A stretch of 60,606 nucleotides of DNA. Source: a virus. This document shows, in pieces, positions 20,721-29,048 of this stretch. The notes under the pieces were generated by a model. It was not told where the DNA came from. It worked only from the letters and a program-made list of their open reading frames with translations, and did no database searches. The translations under genes were made by a program, and so were the position numbers. The DNA lies in the IMG/VR virus record IMGVR_UViG_3300037258_000158, positions 1-60,606 of that record. The stretch is one strand, 5' to 3'. Positions within the stretch are counted from its first letter, which is position 1; the number at the start of each line of letters is the position of its first letter.

Positions 20721-21175
20721 CCTCGTGCTCCCTGTGGTCCTTCTTCCTGATCCTGATACTTGCCTTCGTAGGCTCTTCCCCCTTCGACGTAATGGAACGC
20801 GATCTGGGCAATCGGCATACCTTTCTTCAGGCGTACGAAACCCGAATTATGATATAGAAGTTCCAGAGTAAGGAAACCGCGCCAGCCGGGGTCGATCAGT
20901 GTGTTTTGGACAGTTAGTCCAAGACGCACTAATGAACTCTTGTCATGCACTATGCCAAGCATGTATCCGGGCATTTTGAATTTCTCGAACGTAGATGCAA
21001 GAACCATTCCATCGTGTCGAGTGATCCGTAGTTCTTGATCGAGACGCACATCATAGCTACCGAAGCCGAGCCCATAACTCAACTTCATGCCATTCCAGTC
21101 AAACGTTGACCTTTCACAGAAGGGCTCGACCACCTTGGTCTCCATCTGCGCCAGATATTCAGCTCCATAGATCAT
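20717..21175 (-). CDS. dcd: dCTP deaminase
   Basis: The 152-residue protein is a trimeric dUTPase/dCTP deaminase-fold enzyme: GSYDVRL, HDKSSLVRLGLTVQNTL, IDPGWRGFLTLEL and PIAQIAF are family motifs. The glutamate in LTLELLYHN corresponds to the deaminase catalytic Glu rather than the dUTPase Asp, so it converts dCTP to dUTP; bifunctional deaminase-diphosphatase activity is possible. It would feed dUMP to the TS-family hydroxymethylase. AAAGGAG lies 6 bases before the ATG. A terminator separates it from the upstream gene. Confidence 0.85.
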   Translation of the reverse strand: MIYGAEYLAQMETKVVEPFCERSTFDWNGMKLSYGLGFGSYDVRLDQELRITRHDGMVLASTFEKFKMPGYMLGIVHDKSSLVRLGLTVQNTLIDPGWRGFLTLELLYHNSGFVRLKKGMPIAQIAFHYVEGGRAYEGKYQDQEEGPQGARG

Positions 21176-21190
21176 GGCTTCTCCTTTAAG

Positions 21191-21222
21191 AAAACAAAAA
21201 GGACCGCCCTTTCGAGCGATCC
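21191..21222 (-). terminator. Rho-independent terminator upstream of dCTP deaminase
   Basis: On the minus strand, GGATCGCTC and GGGCGGTCC form a 9-bp stem (two G-U pairs) with a GAAA tetraloop, followed by TTTTTGTTTT. This is a textbook intrinsic terminator, placed between the gene with repeated-domain copy 2 and the dCTP deaminase gene. It should reduce read-through into the modification operon, so either partial termination or a separate promoter governs the downstream genes. Confidence 0.85.
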
Positions 21223-21249
21223 CTTTTGCACTTCCCATCGCGGGGGAAG

Positions 21250-21552
21250 TTAGTTCAGTGTGATGAAACCCTTGCCGACGTCCCAGGCAATGTCGGCGGC
21301 CGAAATTCCGGCGTCGAGTGCCTTCTGGACTGTCATGCCGTCGGTGTAAAGAGCAAACCGTTCGCCGGCCTTGCGCCGCTTCGGGTTGTTGTCCTTGCCG
21401 TACGACTTGCCCTCTTTGTCCTTGCCGAAAAGAATCTTGGCGCTGAGCGGCTTGCCCGCGACCAGCTTCTCCTTGACTTCCTTCTCCGGCTTGGCTGCTT
21501 CGGCGGCCGGTTTCGTTGCTTCCGCGGCCGGAGCCGCTGCTTTCTTTGCCAC
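21250..21552 (-). CDS. Protein with Ala/Lys/Glu-rich tail and repeated domain copy 2
   Basis: The 100-residue protein has an N-terminal low-complexity stretch of Ala, Lys, Glu and Pro (residues 1-30, AKKAAAPAAEATKPAAEAAK) and a C-terminal domain with RKAGERFALYTDGMTVQKAL, SAADIAWDVGKGFITL. The same domain ends the 8.1-8.7 kb protein and forms the core of the 59.2 kb protein. The tail resembles histone-like or linker sequences. The GTG start has AAAGGGA at 10 bases. A strong terminator follows, typical of a highly expressed gene. Nucleoid or DNA binding is a guess. Confidence 0.65.
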   Translation of the reverse strand: MAKKAAAPAAEATKPAAEAAKPEKEVKEKLVAGKPLSAKILFGKDKEGKSYGKDNNPKRRKAGERFALYTDGMTVQKALDAGISAADIAWDVGKGFITLN

Positions 21553-21645
21553 GAATATAAGTCCCTTTCAACGGAGACAGCACCATGCTTGTCTCACTGA
21601 GATGCACCTTATTCCAGAAGAAAAGTGATTGCAAGCGTTTTCTTC

Positions 21646-23148
21646 TTAGAGAGGATACTGCAAACGCGTCGCAGGCGCAACGATCGTACAGGACACCCTT
21701 GTCCGTGTCACAGCGACATACCACGCCCTCGCCTCGTCTTCAGGGAACTTGATCATTTCGGCGTAAGTCTTCGGCGCCATGTCACGAAATAAGATCACGT
21801 GGTCGCCCTGCGCGCCCTTGGATCCGTGTATCGTTGACACCCTAACTCGCGGTTTCTTCAATAGACTTTCGCCCTTCTTACGAGCCCGAAGCATGTAGAG
21901 TTTCTCTTCTTCAGGGATACGATCCAATGCTTCGTGCCATATATCTTCGCGCAACAGCCCTCCCCGGCTCACCAGATCGCGCATCGAGACTTCATCACCG
22001 GGGCCGAAACCGGGGAGGGTCTTAAATCCTCGCTTGACGCCCTTGCCAGTGGACATCAGCGTGTAGACTTGGCGCGCTTCGTCCGCGGTTATAGTCTTGT
22101 CGGCCCTGAGTGCTTCCCACGCCATCACGCCATTCAACGTGACCTTACTCACGCTTGAATGTCCTTTCCAGTCGTACACGACACCCTCACGTTGAAGATA
22201 GCGCATCACCGGCTTGAGGACATAGGTGTTCCGACCCAGAATCAGTATCTCTCGGTTGTCGAATAAGTCCACTTCGCCGATCCGTATGGTACGAATGAGC
22301 TTGCCGTCTTCGGGTCGCGGGTTCCATTCCTTGGGTCGGCGCTTATGGACCTGCGAGATGATACGATCGCTCAGTTGTTGGACAGTCCTTGGGACTCTCC
22401 AAGACTGAGTGAGCACCTTCACATGTCCTTCCATGTCCACGAAATGGTCAACGTCGGCACCGGCCCACTTATAGATCGCTTGGTCGTCATCGCCGGCGAT
22501 CACCACCCGTTTGCATCCGCGCGCCAGCTTCTCGACAACTTTCCATTGAAGAAGCGACAGGTCCTGCGCCTCATCAACATAGAGTTCATCTAGCGCCGGT
22601 GACCATTCGCTCTTTACGAATAGTGACAGCATGTCGGTATAATCTACCAGAGAGTGCGCTCGCTTGTATTCGACCAGACCTCGCGACAATCGCTCAACCA
22701 TATCCCACGGCAACGCGTCATCATCGCGATCGTAAAGCTGACGGAGTGGGATCATCTTGATACGAGACAAGTTCTCCATGAACATGCCTCGGTCACCTGG
22801 ATTATATCCGAAGGTACTACCTTCGTCCATACTCACTGACTCGCTAAGTTTAATTCCGAGCCAGTCTCCAAACTCAACGACTTTCTTCCCCTCGAAGACG
22901 TCACCATTGGAAAGGCCAGCCGCCTGGAAACATAACGAGTGTAGAGTCCTGAAATAACGTAGCTTGTTTCGAGATAGGTTGAATTTAGCCATCGCGCGTT
23001 CGATAGCTTCGTTGGCTCCTCGCTTTGTGAATGTGACATACGCTATCCTTTCTGGATCAGTACCATTGGCGAGAGAAGCTTCCACTCTCGACAATAGTTC
23101 GGTTGTCTTGCCGGTGCCCGGAGGGCCAAGTACGATTTCAGGCATCAT
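21646..23148 (-). CDS. UvrD/Rep-family SF1 DNA helicase
   Basis: The 500-residue protein has the SF1 motif series: Walker A G8-PPGTGKT-15, DYTDML, LYVDEAQDLS (motif II), VIAGDDDQAIYKWAG (motif III region), TIHGSKGAQGDHVIL (motif V) and WYVAVTRTR (motif VI). It is shorter than bacterial UvrD, as in many phages. It likely unwinds DNA at the replication fork or in repair. It starts on the second stop-start overlap in a run (ATGA with the 59-residue gene). The start could be either of two adjacent ATG codons. Confidence 0.9.
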   Translation of the reverse strand: MMPEIVLGPPGTGKTTELLSRVEASLANGTDPERIAYVTFTKRGANEAIERAMAKFNLSRNKLRYFRTLHSLCFQAAGLSNGDVFEGKKVVEFGDWLGIKLSESVSMDEGSTFGYNPGDRGMFMENLSRIKMIPLRQLYDRDDDALPWDMVERLSRGLVEYKRAHSLVDYTDMLSLFVKSEWSPALDELYVDEAQDLSLLQWKVVEKLARGCKRVVIAGDDDQAIYKWAGADVDHFVDMEGHVKVLTQSWRVPRTVQQLSDRIISQVHKRRPKEWNPRPEDGKLIRTIRIGEVDLFDNREILILGRNTYVLKPVMRYLQREGVVYDWKGHSSVSKVTLNGVMAWEALRADKTITADEARQVYTLMSTGKGVKRGFKTLPGFGPGDEVSMRDLVSRGGLLREDIWHEALDRIPEEEKLYMLRARKKGESLLKKPRVRVSTIHGSKGAQGDHVILFRDMAPKTYAEMIKFPEDEARAWYVAVTRTRVSCTIVAPATRLQYPL

Positions 23149-23324
23149 AGCTTAAATCCGATCTTCTCTGCCAATGCGACGATAGCGTGTCCTCTTGAAT
23201 CCACTAATCCGGTAGGTCGGTGATCTGGTTCCAAGAAGACCGTTGTCTGCGGCCGAGAGTACGACGGCCAATAATCAAACTCATCCCAATGTTGTTTCTC
23301 GGGCCGAGTGGCGTATATTGTCAT
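23145..23324 (-). CDS. Hypothetical phage protein, 59 aa
   Basis: Function is unknown. The product is MTIYATRPEKQHWDEFDYWP, then SYSRPQTTVFLEPDHRPTGL and a helical end (HAIVALAEKIGFKL). It is held between ATGA overlaps with the DUF4031 gene upstream and the helicase gene downstream, and GGGAG precedes the ATG, so it is a real gene despite its length. Confidence 0.65.
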   Translation of the reverse strand: MTIYATRPEKQHWDEFDYWPSYSRPQTTVFLEPDHRPTGLVDSRGHAIVALAEKIGFKL

Positions 23325-23569
23325 TTCAGTTTCTCCCTGAACTTGCGGCGAATTTCGACGGCCTGACGTTCAGTGATATTGATCGCCCCGCATTCTCGCG
23401 CCAGCGCCCGCTTCGCCATGCAGATATCATAATGATCTTTCTGATACCAGCGCCGCGAGACGCAGATCTTGTCCGCCATCGCGTGTAATTCTTCTTCAGT
23501 ATCAGCGAGCATATGACACATGATCATGCGACCATAGTTGTGTCGAGCATCATCAACGTAGACCGACAT
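23321..23569 (-). CDS. DUF4031 family protein
   Basis: The 82-residue protein begins MSVYVDDARHNYGRMIMCHM, followed by LADTEEELHAMADKI, RRWYQKDHYDICMAKRALA and ITERQAVEIRR. That matches DUF4031, a small domain found in phages and bacteria with conserved Asp and His residues (D6, D7, H57) whose function is unproven. The stop overlaps the next ATG and the ATG overlaps the previous stop. Confidence 0.8.
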   Translation of the reverse strand: MSVYVDDARHNYGRMIMCHMLADTEEELHAMADKICVSRRWYQKDHYDICMAKRALARECGAINITERQAVEIRRKFREKLK

Positions 23570-23823
23570 CACACATGCTCCACAGATTCGATCCACTTTT
23601 CCAAGTTCTCGACTTCTTTCTGTAGGTCTGCGCCTGTGATCTTCACGCCGTTGATCGCTGCTGCCCGGACAACCATGTCCAGCAACGTGATCCGCAGTTG
23701 CATCCTCGGGGTTATATGGAACTTCGGGCCGCACAGTTCTACCAAGACTTCTTGCACGTTTGACCGACCTTGCGGCGGACGTGACTTATCACCATCATCC
23801 GTAGGCTGATAACCGTCCTTCAT
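23569..23823 (-). CDS. Hypothetical phage protein, 84 aa
   Basis: Function is unknown. The N-terminus is polar and flexible (MKDGYQPTDDGDKSRPPQGR), the rest helical (MQLRITLLDMVVRAAAING, LQKEVENLEKWIESVE). It overlaps the primase-polymerase gene at its ATG and DUF4031 at its stop. It may be an accessory factor to primase or polymerase, based on position only. Confidence 0.65.
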   Translation of the reverse strand: MKDGYQPTDDGDKSRPPQGRSNVQEVLVELCGPKFHITPRMQLRITLLDMVVRAAAINGVKITGADLQKEVENLEKWIESVEHV

Positions 23824-25340
23824 ATTGGGGTTTCCTTCATTTTCGGCAAGTCCAACTTCACAGGTGTCTCGAACATATCGCCCGGCACCCAGAGTACATT
23901 AACACCACGACTTTTGATTTGAAAAAACGATGTACCACCGATTTTCTGGATAGTGGAACTGACTTTGTTTCGGCCCCACTCGAATTTAGCTCGGGATAAG
24001 TGATCCATTAGATCTCTTAACCTGAAATAAAACCGACGACCTTCTTCATCTTCCCAAGGCTTGCCGCTGAGGATATCGTCCTTTGATTCTGCCCGATAAC
24101 GATTCATACAAAACTCTTGTAGAAGTTCGACGAAGTGCCCTTCAATGGATGCATCGGGCGGCGCCGAAATCTTGTTCACGTTCTGCATGGCCTCGCCAAG
24201 AATCTCGAGCCATGTGTCCGGCTTCAGCCGCTGGTAGATCGTATGCACCGCTTCCATACATCGGCGCTGAAATTTGTTATAGTCCTGAAGCTGTTCCGTT
24301 GTCAATTCGATACGCTGACCATCTACATCAAGAAACCACAGTGGCGGATCGGTCTCCAAAACAGATATTCCCCCGATCGCCGGAAACTTCGCACCGTTTC
24401 CTCCATTCCCAACCCCATGTCGTCTGGTCCTACAAAGCGATGAATTGCAATGAGCATTGATCGGCGCATCCTTACACTTGTATTCAAAACTCTTTTTCTT
24501 AAGGTTCTTGATGACTTCCTGGACTTCATCGGACGGAAGTGGTGGAGACATGAACTGACGATTCATATTCTCCAGATGACCTTCCCATTCATCGCCATAT
24601 TTCTTCTTGGCGAATGTTCCCAGAGCGAAGAGACCGGCGTTGCGGGAACCGGGGGTGAACCCTACTGTGGTCAGGTACTGGAGGCATGGAGGCCCGTCCT
24701 TGAACTCATCGTTGAGCTTGACCGTACCGGCGCTCTTCTGCAGAGGCTGGCGATGCTCGTCGGCATACTCGATGAACTCCGCCATTGTCATAGCGGCTGC
24801 GGTCTTCTTGACTCCGTAACGGTCCGTGCGGTTGCCTGCGAAGTACGGCATGTTCAGCCAGTTGCCGACATCACCCCTTTCTGCTAGGATTTGGGTCTGT
24901 TTGGGGAATATCTCACTTCCCCCAAATCCTAGCAGACCGGCCATTTCAGTCAACACGTCACGAAGATCGGCTGCATGAGCTGGCTGACTTAAGAACAGGA
25001 ACAGATGCAAGCCGCCCGACTTCGTTCTACACGCGACCAGAGGCAACTTCCGCTTTTCTATTTCCTCAACTACCGCCGCCATGTTCAGGTCATAACGGTC
25101 AATGTCTATGCAGCCCCACGAGCATGTGCCATCCGGACGAATAGGAATGACGCCAAGAGACCGCTTCCCTTCTAAATGCGCCTGCCACAGTTCAAGCGTA
25201 ACAGGTTCGCGGATAGTGCGAGCGGTAGCCTTGATCTCTAGCTTACCGCCCTTCTGCATACTCTTATCTAATCGGTCATAGGTCCCATAAGCATCAGGGA
25301 ACCCATCGAACAATGCCATGAAAGTTCGTGCGTATTCCAT
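23820..25340 (-). CDS. Primase-polymerase (AEP superfamily)
   Basis: The 506-residue protein has the archaeo-eukaryotic primase signature: CSWGCIDIDRYDLN (D-x-D) near residue 75, KSGGLHLFLFL with the conserved His, and an IFPKQTQILAERGDVGNWL segment, resembling the primase module of the TOTE family. A long C-terminal region (from about 200) carries helical segments and a zinc-like C-x6-H-C-x4-C region (CKDAPINAHCNSSLC). No helicase P-loop is present, so unwinding comes from other genes. It initiates DNA synthesis for the family A polymerase. Confidence 0.82.
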   Translation of the reverse strand: MEYARTFMALFDGFPDAYGTYDRLDKSMQKGGKLEIKATARTIREPVTLELWQAHLEGKRSLGVIPIRPDGTCSWGCIDIDRYDLNMAAVVEEIEKRKLPLVACRTKSGGLHLFLFLSQPAHAADLRDVLTEMAGLLGFGGSEIFPKQTQILAERGDVGNWLNMPYFAGNRTDRYGVKKTAAAMTMAEFIEYADEHRQPLQKSAGTVKLNDEFKDGPPCLQYLTTVGFTPGSRNAGLFALGTFAKKKYGDEWEGHLENMNRQFMSPPLPSDEVQEVIKNLKKKSFEYKCKDAPINAHCNSSLCRTRRHGVGNGGNGAKFPAIGGISVLETDPPLWFLDVDGQRIELTTEQLQDYNKFQRRCMEAVHTIYQRLKPDTWLEILGEAMQNVNKISAPPDASIEGHFVELLQEFCMNRYRAESKDDILSGKPWEDEEGRRFYFRLRDLMDHLSRAKFEWGRNKVSSTIQKIGGTSFFQIKSRGVNVLWVPGDMFETPVKLDLPKMKETPI

Positions 25341-25351
25341 AGTGGTGATAT

Positions 25352-25381
25352 ATCGGGCGGATCAGCTAAGACCCGCCCGAT
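25352..25381 (-). terminator. Strong hairpin between two replication genes
   Basis: ATCGGGCGGATC and GACCCGCCCGAT form a 12-bp stem with one G-U pair and a 6-base loop. It lies between the stop of the 287-residue gene and the ATG of the primase-polymerase gene. No T-run follows, so it is more likely an mRNA-processing or translational element than a full terminator. Confidence 0.55.
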
Positions 25382-25398
25382 TTGCCCCTTATGACCGA

Positions 25399-26262
25399 TT
25401 ATATGGGAACGGTTGCGTCGATAATCGTACCGTTTTCTTCCACGACGGGGTTCGACATCTTGACCTCGTTATTCTTGCAGGCCAGAGCGAACTCCTTGCA
25501 GAAGGCACGGAGTTTGGGGTCTTCATTCTGGCCCTCGACTTCGGGAGCCCACAGATACCACTGATTGTCGCCGTCGTCCTTGTAGACGGTCTTGAAGCGC
25601 CACAGATTCCAGTAGGCAGGCTGAACCAAGATCCTACCGTTCACTTGGATCTTGAAGCTGTCGATGATCGCCTGCAACTTTCGACTCGCACCGAGTTGCG
25701 TGGATGACATGGGCACGATGACCGGCGTCCATGTTTCGGCGACAACGCAGAAATAATGGTGAGTCATGACAAGCTGATCACCATCCGGCAAATCGAGAAT
25801 ATCACGCCTCGTCTTGCCGTTCTTGTCCACCCACTGTCTCGCACCCTTGAGAAGCGGTGTGTCACGTGGTTCGGACCCATGGAAGCCGCCGCCCAGATCG
25901 CGAGGCGTCCACTTGTTCCAGTTCGCGCGGAAGTAGCACGGCAGAAGCAGAACACCTTCGGCTTCGGCAGCGTACGATTCGCCCGTCAGGTTATTGAACA
26001 CATCGCCGAATTCGAGGCCCTGAATATACTTGTCCTGCTTCTTGTCGAGCTGAGGACTGCCCTTCTGCGCGATGTAGAATAGTGGTACGCCACGATCTTC
26101 GACGTTATCGGAAAGACCGGCACCTTCGACGCCCTGAAGTTCGGCTATCTCGGTGACATCATCGACGACACGAACTGATGGAAGTATTTTCCTGTCGTCA
26201 ACGACCGCTACTTCTTGCTTTGGCTCTTCCGGCTTCGCAGCCGGGGTTTTCTTACCAGCCAT
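25399..26262 (-). CDS. Putative replication accessory protein, 287 aa
   Basis: The family is not firmly recognised. The N-terminus is Lys/Pro/Glu-rich and flexible (KKTPAAKPEEPKQEVAVVDD). The rest is a mostly beta protein with many aromatic residues (FYIAQKGSPQLDKKQDKYI, CYFRANWNKWTPRDLGGGF, VYKDDGDNQWYLWAPE), as in single-strand DNA-binding or recombination-mediator proteins. Position next to a coiled-coil protein and the primase supports a replication role. TAATG coupling to the upstream gene fixes the start. Confidence 0.5.
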   Translation of the reverse strand: MAGKKTPAAKPEEPKQEVAVVDDRKILPSVRVVDDVTEIAELQGVEGAGLSDNVEDRGVPLFYIAQKGSPQLDKKQDKYIQGLEFGDVFNNLTGESYAAEAEGVLLLPCYFRANWNKWTPRDLGGGFHGSEPRDTPLLKGARQWVDKNGKTRRDILDLPDGDQLVMTHHYFCVVAETWTPVIVPMSSTQLGASRKLQAIIDSFKIQVNGRILVQPAYWNLWRFKTVYKDDGDNQWYLWAPEVEGQNEDPKLRAFCKEFALACKNNEVKMSNPVVEENGTIIDATVPI

Positions 26263-26843
26263 TACTTCTTTCTCCCTTTGACTTTCACGATACGCCCCAC
26301 TGTAGCACCGAGAGTGTCGAGGGGCAAAACGACACCCTTTTCGACCTGTTCCTTTACGAACGCGGTCAGTGTATTCCACGGGACACCCATCGCCATTTCC
26401 GGCTCGGGTATCGTATATTTCTTGGATGAGATTTTCTTAATCTGTGCGACCAGGAAATGGGCCGCTGCCAGAGCTCGACGAGGGAAGGTGATTGAAACAG
26501 TAGTCTTGATCAAATCACCGTGTCCGTGCTTCTCGAGCCATGCGAAAGCCTTTTCACGTCGTTCCGGTTCCCACTCCGCTGCGATATTGGCGTGATAGTA
26601 TGGTTCCAGAACAAGATCGACGTTGGAGCCGGGGAGGCCAATTTTGTCCTGGCCGATGCGCTCCATGAAGTCTGGAATTTCTTTGAACGCCATCTCGTTT
26701 CGGCGCTTACTCGTTTCCTCCAATTCTTTTTTCAACCTGTCAATCTTGGTGTCCAGGTCGGTGAGCTCCTGTCCCAGTCTCGCCAGCTTCTTGCTTTCTG
26801 CTGCTGACGGTGCGTCCGTAAAGCCGACGACTTCATCGTCCAT
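26262..26843 (-). CDS. Coiled-coil phage protein, replication operon
   Basis: The 193-residue protein has a long N-terminal coiled coil (ESKKLARLGQELTDLDTKID, LKKELEETSKRRNEMAFK), then LEPYYHANIAAEWEPERREK, AFAWLEKHGHGDLIK, and TLTAFVKEQVEKGVVLPLD. The pattern resembles a phage family (gene next to ssDNA-binding proteins) of unknown function. GGGAG precedes the ATG. It is the first gene of the replication-modification operon, just after the divergent promoter region. Confidence 0.6.
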   Translation of the reverse strand: MDDEVVGFTDAPSAAESKKLARLGQELTDLDTKIDRLKKELEETSKRRNEMAFKEIPDFMERIGQDKIGLPGSNVDLVLEPYYHANIAAEWEPERREKAFAWLEKHGHGDLIKTTVSITFPRRALAAAHFLVAQIKKISSKKYTIPEPEMAMGVPWNTLTAFVKEQVEKGVVLPLDTLGATVGRIVKVKGRKK

Positions 26844-27229
26844 GAAGTGCTCCCTGTTTTCGTGGGCAGGCATTGTGCCACCGACTAGGTCCGGGTGCAA
26901 AGCGGGGATATTGGTTGCGTCTTGTACGCGGGCGAGCGCGAGACCAAAATTTTGCAGCATCGCGCCTACGCGCGCGAGAAACCAATACTTGAACAGCTAA
27001 CCCGTTGTGCGGGCGATATAATTTGCTTTCTGTCCGTACATTGGTTTGGCCTCCCGTACATTGCTTTTGACCGTCTGAAGGCTTAAAGCTCATAAAAACC
27101 GACGGATGCCGAACGAGCTTTAACTTCAAAAGTAATATCCCGGTTTATATGTATATAGAAGTATGGGCTGCGAAATTATCGTCACGCCGAGCTCAGTGGT
27201 ACTATACTCCCCGGTCAAGGGAGTGGTTC
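26844..27229. promoter_or_regulatory. Divergent promoter region of replication and SNF2 genes
   Basis: No gene is seen. For the plus strand, TTGACC and CATAAA stand 18 bases apart near 27068-27098, an acceptable promoter for the SNF2-type gene. On the minus strand, CAATGTACGG occurs twice exactly 20 bases apart (27034-27063), two helix turns, as in an operator. A CCCG/CGGG hairpin lies nearby. TATACT just before the SNF2 gene is a second -10-like site. All assignments are by eye. Confidence 0.45.
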
Positions 27230-28675
27230 ATGTATCAGGAAAAAACGAAGTCATTTCAGCATCAGGTAGCTGCCAGAGGCAAGTCCCGTCGTAAGCGGGG
27301 TTTCGCCTTTTTCATGGAGATGGGCACTGGCAAGACCAAGGTCGATATTGATGAATCATGTGAACTATACGTTGATAAAGAAATTGACATATGGATCATC
27401 ATAGCTCCGAAAGGTGTCTATTCAAACTGGCCTGACGTCGAGTTTCCCGTACACATGCCTGACCCTATTAGGGACGCTGCGGTGATCGGTAAATGGGGGG
27501 CGGGTGCCAATGCGGCCCGCCAGCTTGAGAGGCTCTTGAAACCGTCTGAGAGCTTCAGGATACTCATAATAAACGTGGAGGCCTTTAGCGCCGGTGGCCG
27601 AGCAACCGCCTACTGCGAGCAGTTAATCAAAACTGCTCGTCGTGGCGTCAAAATCACTGTCGATGAAAGTCCAACGATCAAGAACGTTGGATCACGGCGT
27701 ACCCGTGAGATCGTGTGCCTTGGCAAGATGGCGAAGTATAAACGAATCCTAACCGGGAGCCCTGTACTCAATTCCCCGCTTGACCTGTACGCTCAGTTTG
27801 CGTTTTTGGATGAGAAATTATTGGGTTTCTCATCCTATTATTCTTTCCGCGCGCGCTATGCGATATTGCGGAAGATAGACTTCGGTGGGCGAAAGGTACA
27901 GGTCGTGGTAGGATTTCGTGAGACCGAGGATCTATCGAAAAAGATCACTCCGCATTCTTATCGGGTACTAAAATCACAGTGCCTTGATCTACCGCCCAAG
28001 ATTTATGTTCAACGGGAAGTGGGGCTAACCGATCAGCAGGCCCGAATGTATAAGGAACTGCTGAACAACGCTACGACCAAGATCGATGAACTTGGGCCGC
28101 ATGTCACGGCAACTGAAGTGATTGTACAGATCACCCGCCTGCATCAATTGGTCTGCGGTCATATCGTCGATGAAGAAGATAATGTCCATGCGATAGACAA
28201 TAATCGGCTGAGTACCTTGATGGAGGTCTTGAGTGAAACGAGCGAGAAGGCGGTCATCTGGTCACGGTACAGATTTGATCTTGCTAAGATCGTTGAAGCC
28301 ATATCAAAGGAATATGGTGAGACATCTATTGTCCAATACCACGGAGGCGTTAGTGATGACGATCGCAAGACCGCGATCAACCGATTTCAAGCGGATCCAA
28401 CCTGCCGGTTCTTTGTTGGAAATGCTGCGACGGCCGGGAGGGGGCTGACGCTCACAGCCGCTGGCGTGGTGATCTACTATTCCAACGATTTCAGCTTGGA
28501 TAACCGAATCCAGTCAGAAGACCGGGTTCATCGCCAAGGCCTCACCAAGTCCGTAACGTATGTGGACTTGGTGACGCCTAAGACGATTGACATGAAGGTA
28601 TTGAAGGCATTGAGGAATAAGATCAACATCAGCTCCGCCATCATGGGTGATGGAGCTAAGGCTTGGTTGATCTAA
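27230..28675 (+). CDS. SNF2/SF2-type DNA helicase
   Basis: The 481-residue protein has Walker A in FFMEMGTGKTKVDI, a VDESPTIKN DExx-type motif II, LTGSPVLNSPLDLYAQF (SNF2-like motif III), and C-terminal helicase motifs FVGNAATAGRGLTLTAA and QSEDRVHRQGLT (motif VI). It would translocate on or unwind DNA, or remodel protein-DNA complexes during replication. The ATG was chosen for GGGAG at 6 bases; an upstream in-frame ATG at 27149 would add 27 residues. Bases 27471-27493 recur at 10585. It converges on the next gene with a 4-base overlap. Confidence 0.85.
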   Translation: MYQEKTKSFQHQVAARGKSRRKRGFAFFMEMGTGKTKVDIDESCELYVDKEIDIWIIIAPKGVYSNWPDVEFPVHMPDPIRDAAVIGKWGAGANAARQLERLLKPSESFRILIINVEAFSAGGRATAYCEQLIKTARRGVKITVDESPTIKNVGSRRTREIVCLGKMAKYKRILTGSPVLNSPLDLYAQFAFLDEKLLGFSSYYSFRARYAILRKIDFGGRKVQVVVGFRETEDLSKKITPHSYRVLKSQCLDLPPKIYVQREVGLTDQQARMYKELLNNATTKIDELGPHVTATEVIVQITRLHQLVCGHIVDEEDNVHAIDNNRLSTLMEVLSETSEKAVIWSRYRFDLAKIVEAISKEYGETSIVQYHGGVSDDDRKTAINRFQADPTCRFFVGNAATAGRGLTLTAAGVVIYYSNDFSLDNRIQSEDRVHRQGLTKSVTYVDLVTPKTIDMKVLKALRNKINISSAIMGDGAKAWLI

Positions 28676-29037
28676 CGAATGAGGGCCGGTGTTCTGGCCT
28701 GTGCCAGAGACAGAGCACGGTGGTCGGTCTGCATACGTTCCTGGAAGTCCTTCGCCCCGTAAGCCTTGTGAAGTTCGAGTTCTTGTGCGGCCTTGTGCTC
28801 GCCGGCGATATCAACGAGCCGCAGGCTACGGAGTTCGCTACCGAACCCTGCGAATGTGGCCCCGAAATCATCTTCGACTTTGAAGGGTACGACGACACCT
28901 TCGCAGTGATATTTGCGCGAGGCTTCGAAGAGAGTGGTCAGGCAAGACTTGGCAGATGCTTCGCCTTTGAACTGAAGATTGTGATTCACGTTGGAGCAAC
29001 AGGCGACGAGAGTATGGATTGTAGGTCTGTTGGACAA
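28672..29037 (-). CDS. Hypothetical phage protein, 121 aa
   Basis: The family is not recognised. The product is soluble and mixed alpha/beta, with SNRPTIHTLVACCSNVNHNL and CEGVVVPFKVEDDFGATF. The start is a TTG with AAGGGAG at 7 bases; the frame is open further upstream but that part overlaps the lipase gene. It converges tail to tail with the SNF2 gene, and it is the last gene of the late operon. Confidence 0.6.
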   Translation of the reverse strand: MSNRPTIHTLVACCSNVNHNLQFKGEASAKSCLTTLFEASRKYHCEGVVVPFKVEDDFGATFAGFGSELRSLRLVDIAGEHKAAQELELHKAYGAKDFQERMQTDHRALSLAQARTPALIR

Positions 29038-29048
29038 GATAGTCTCCC

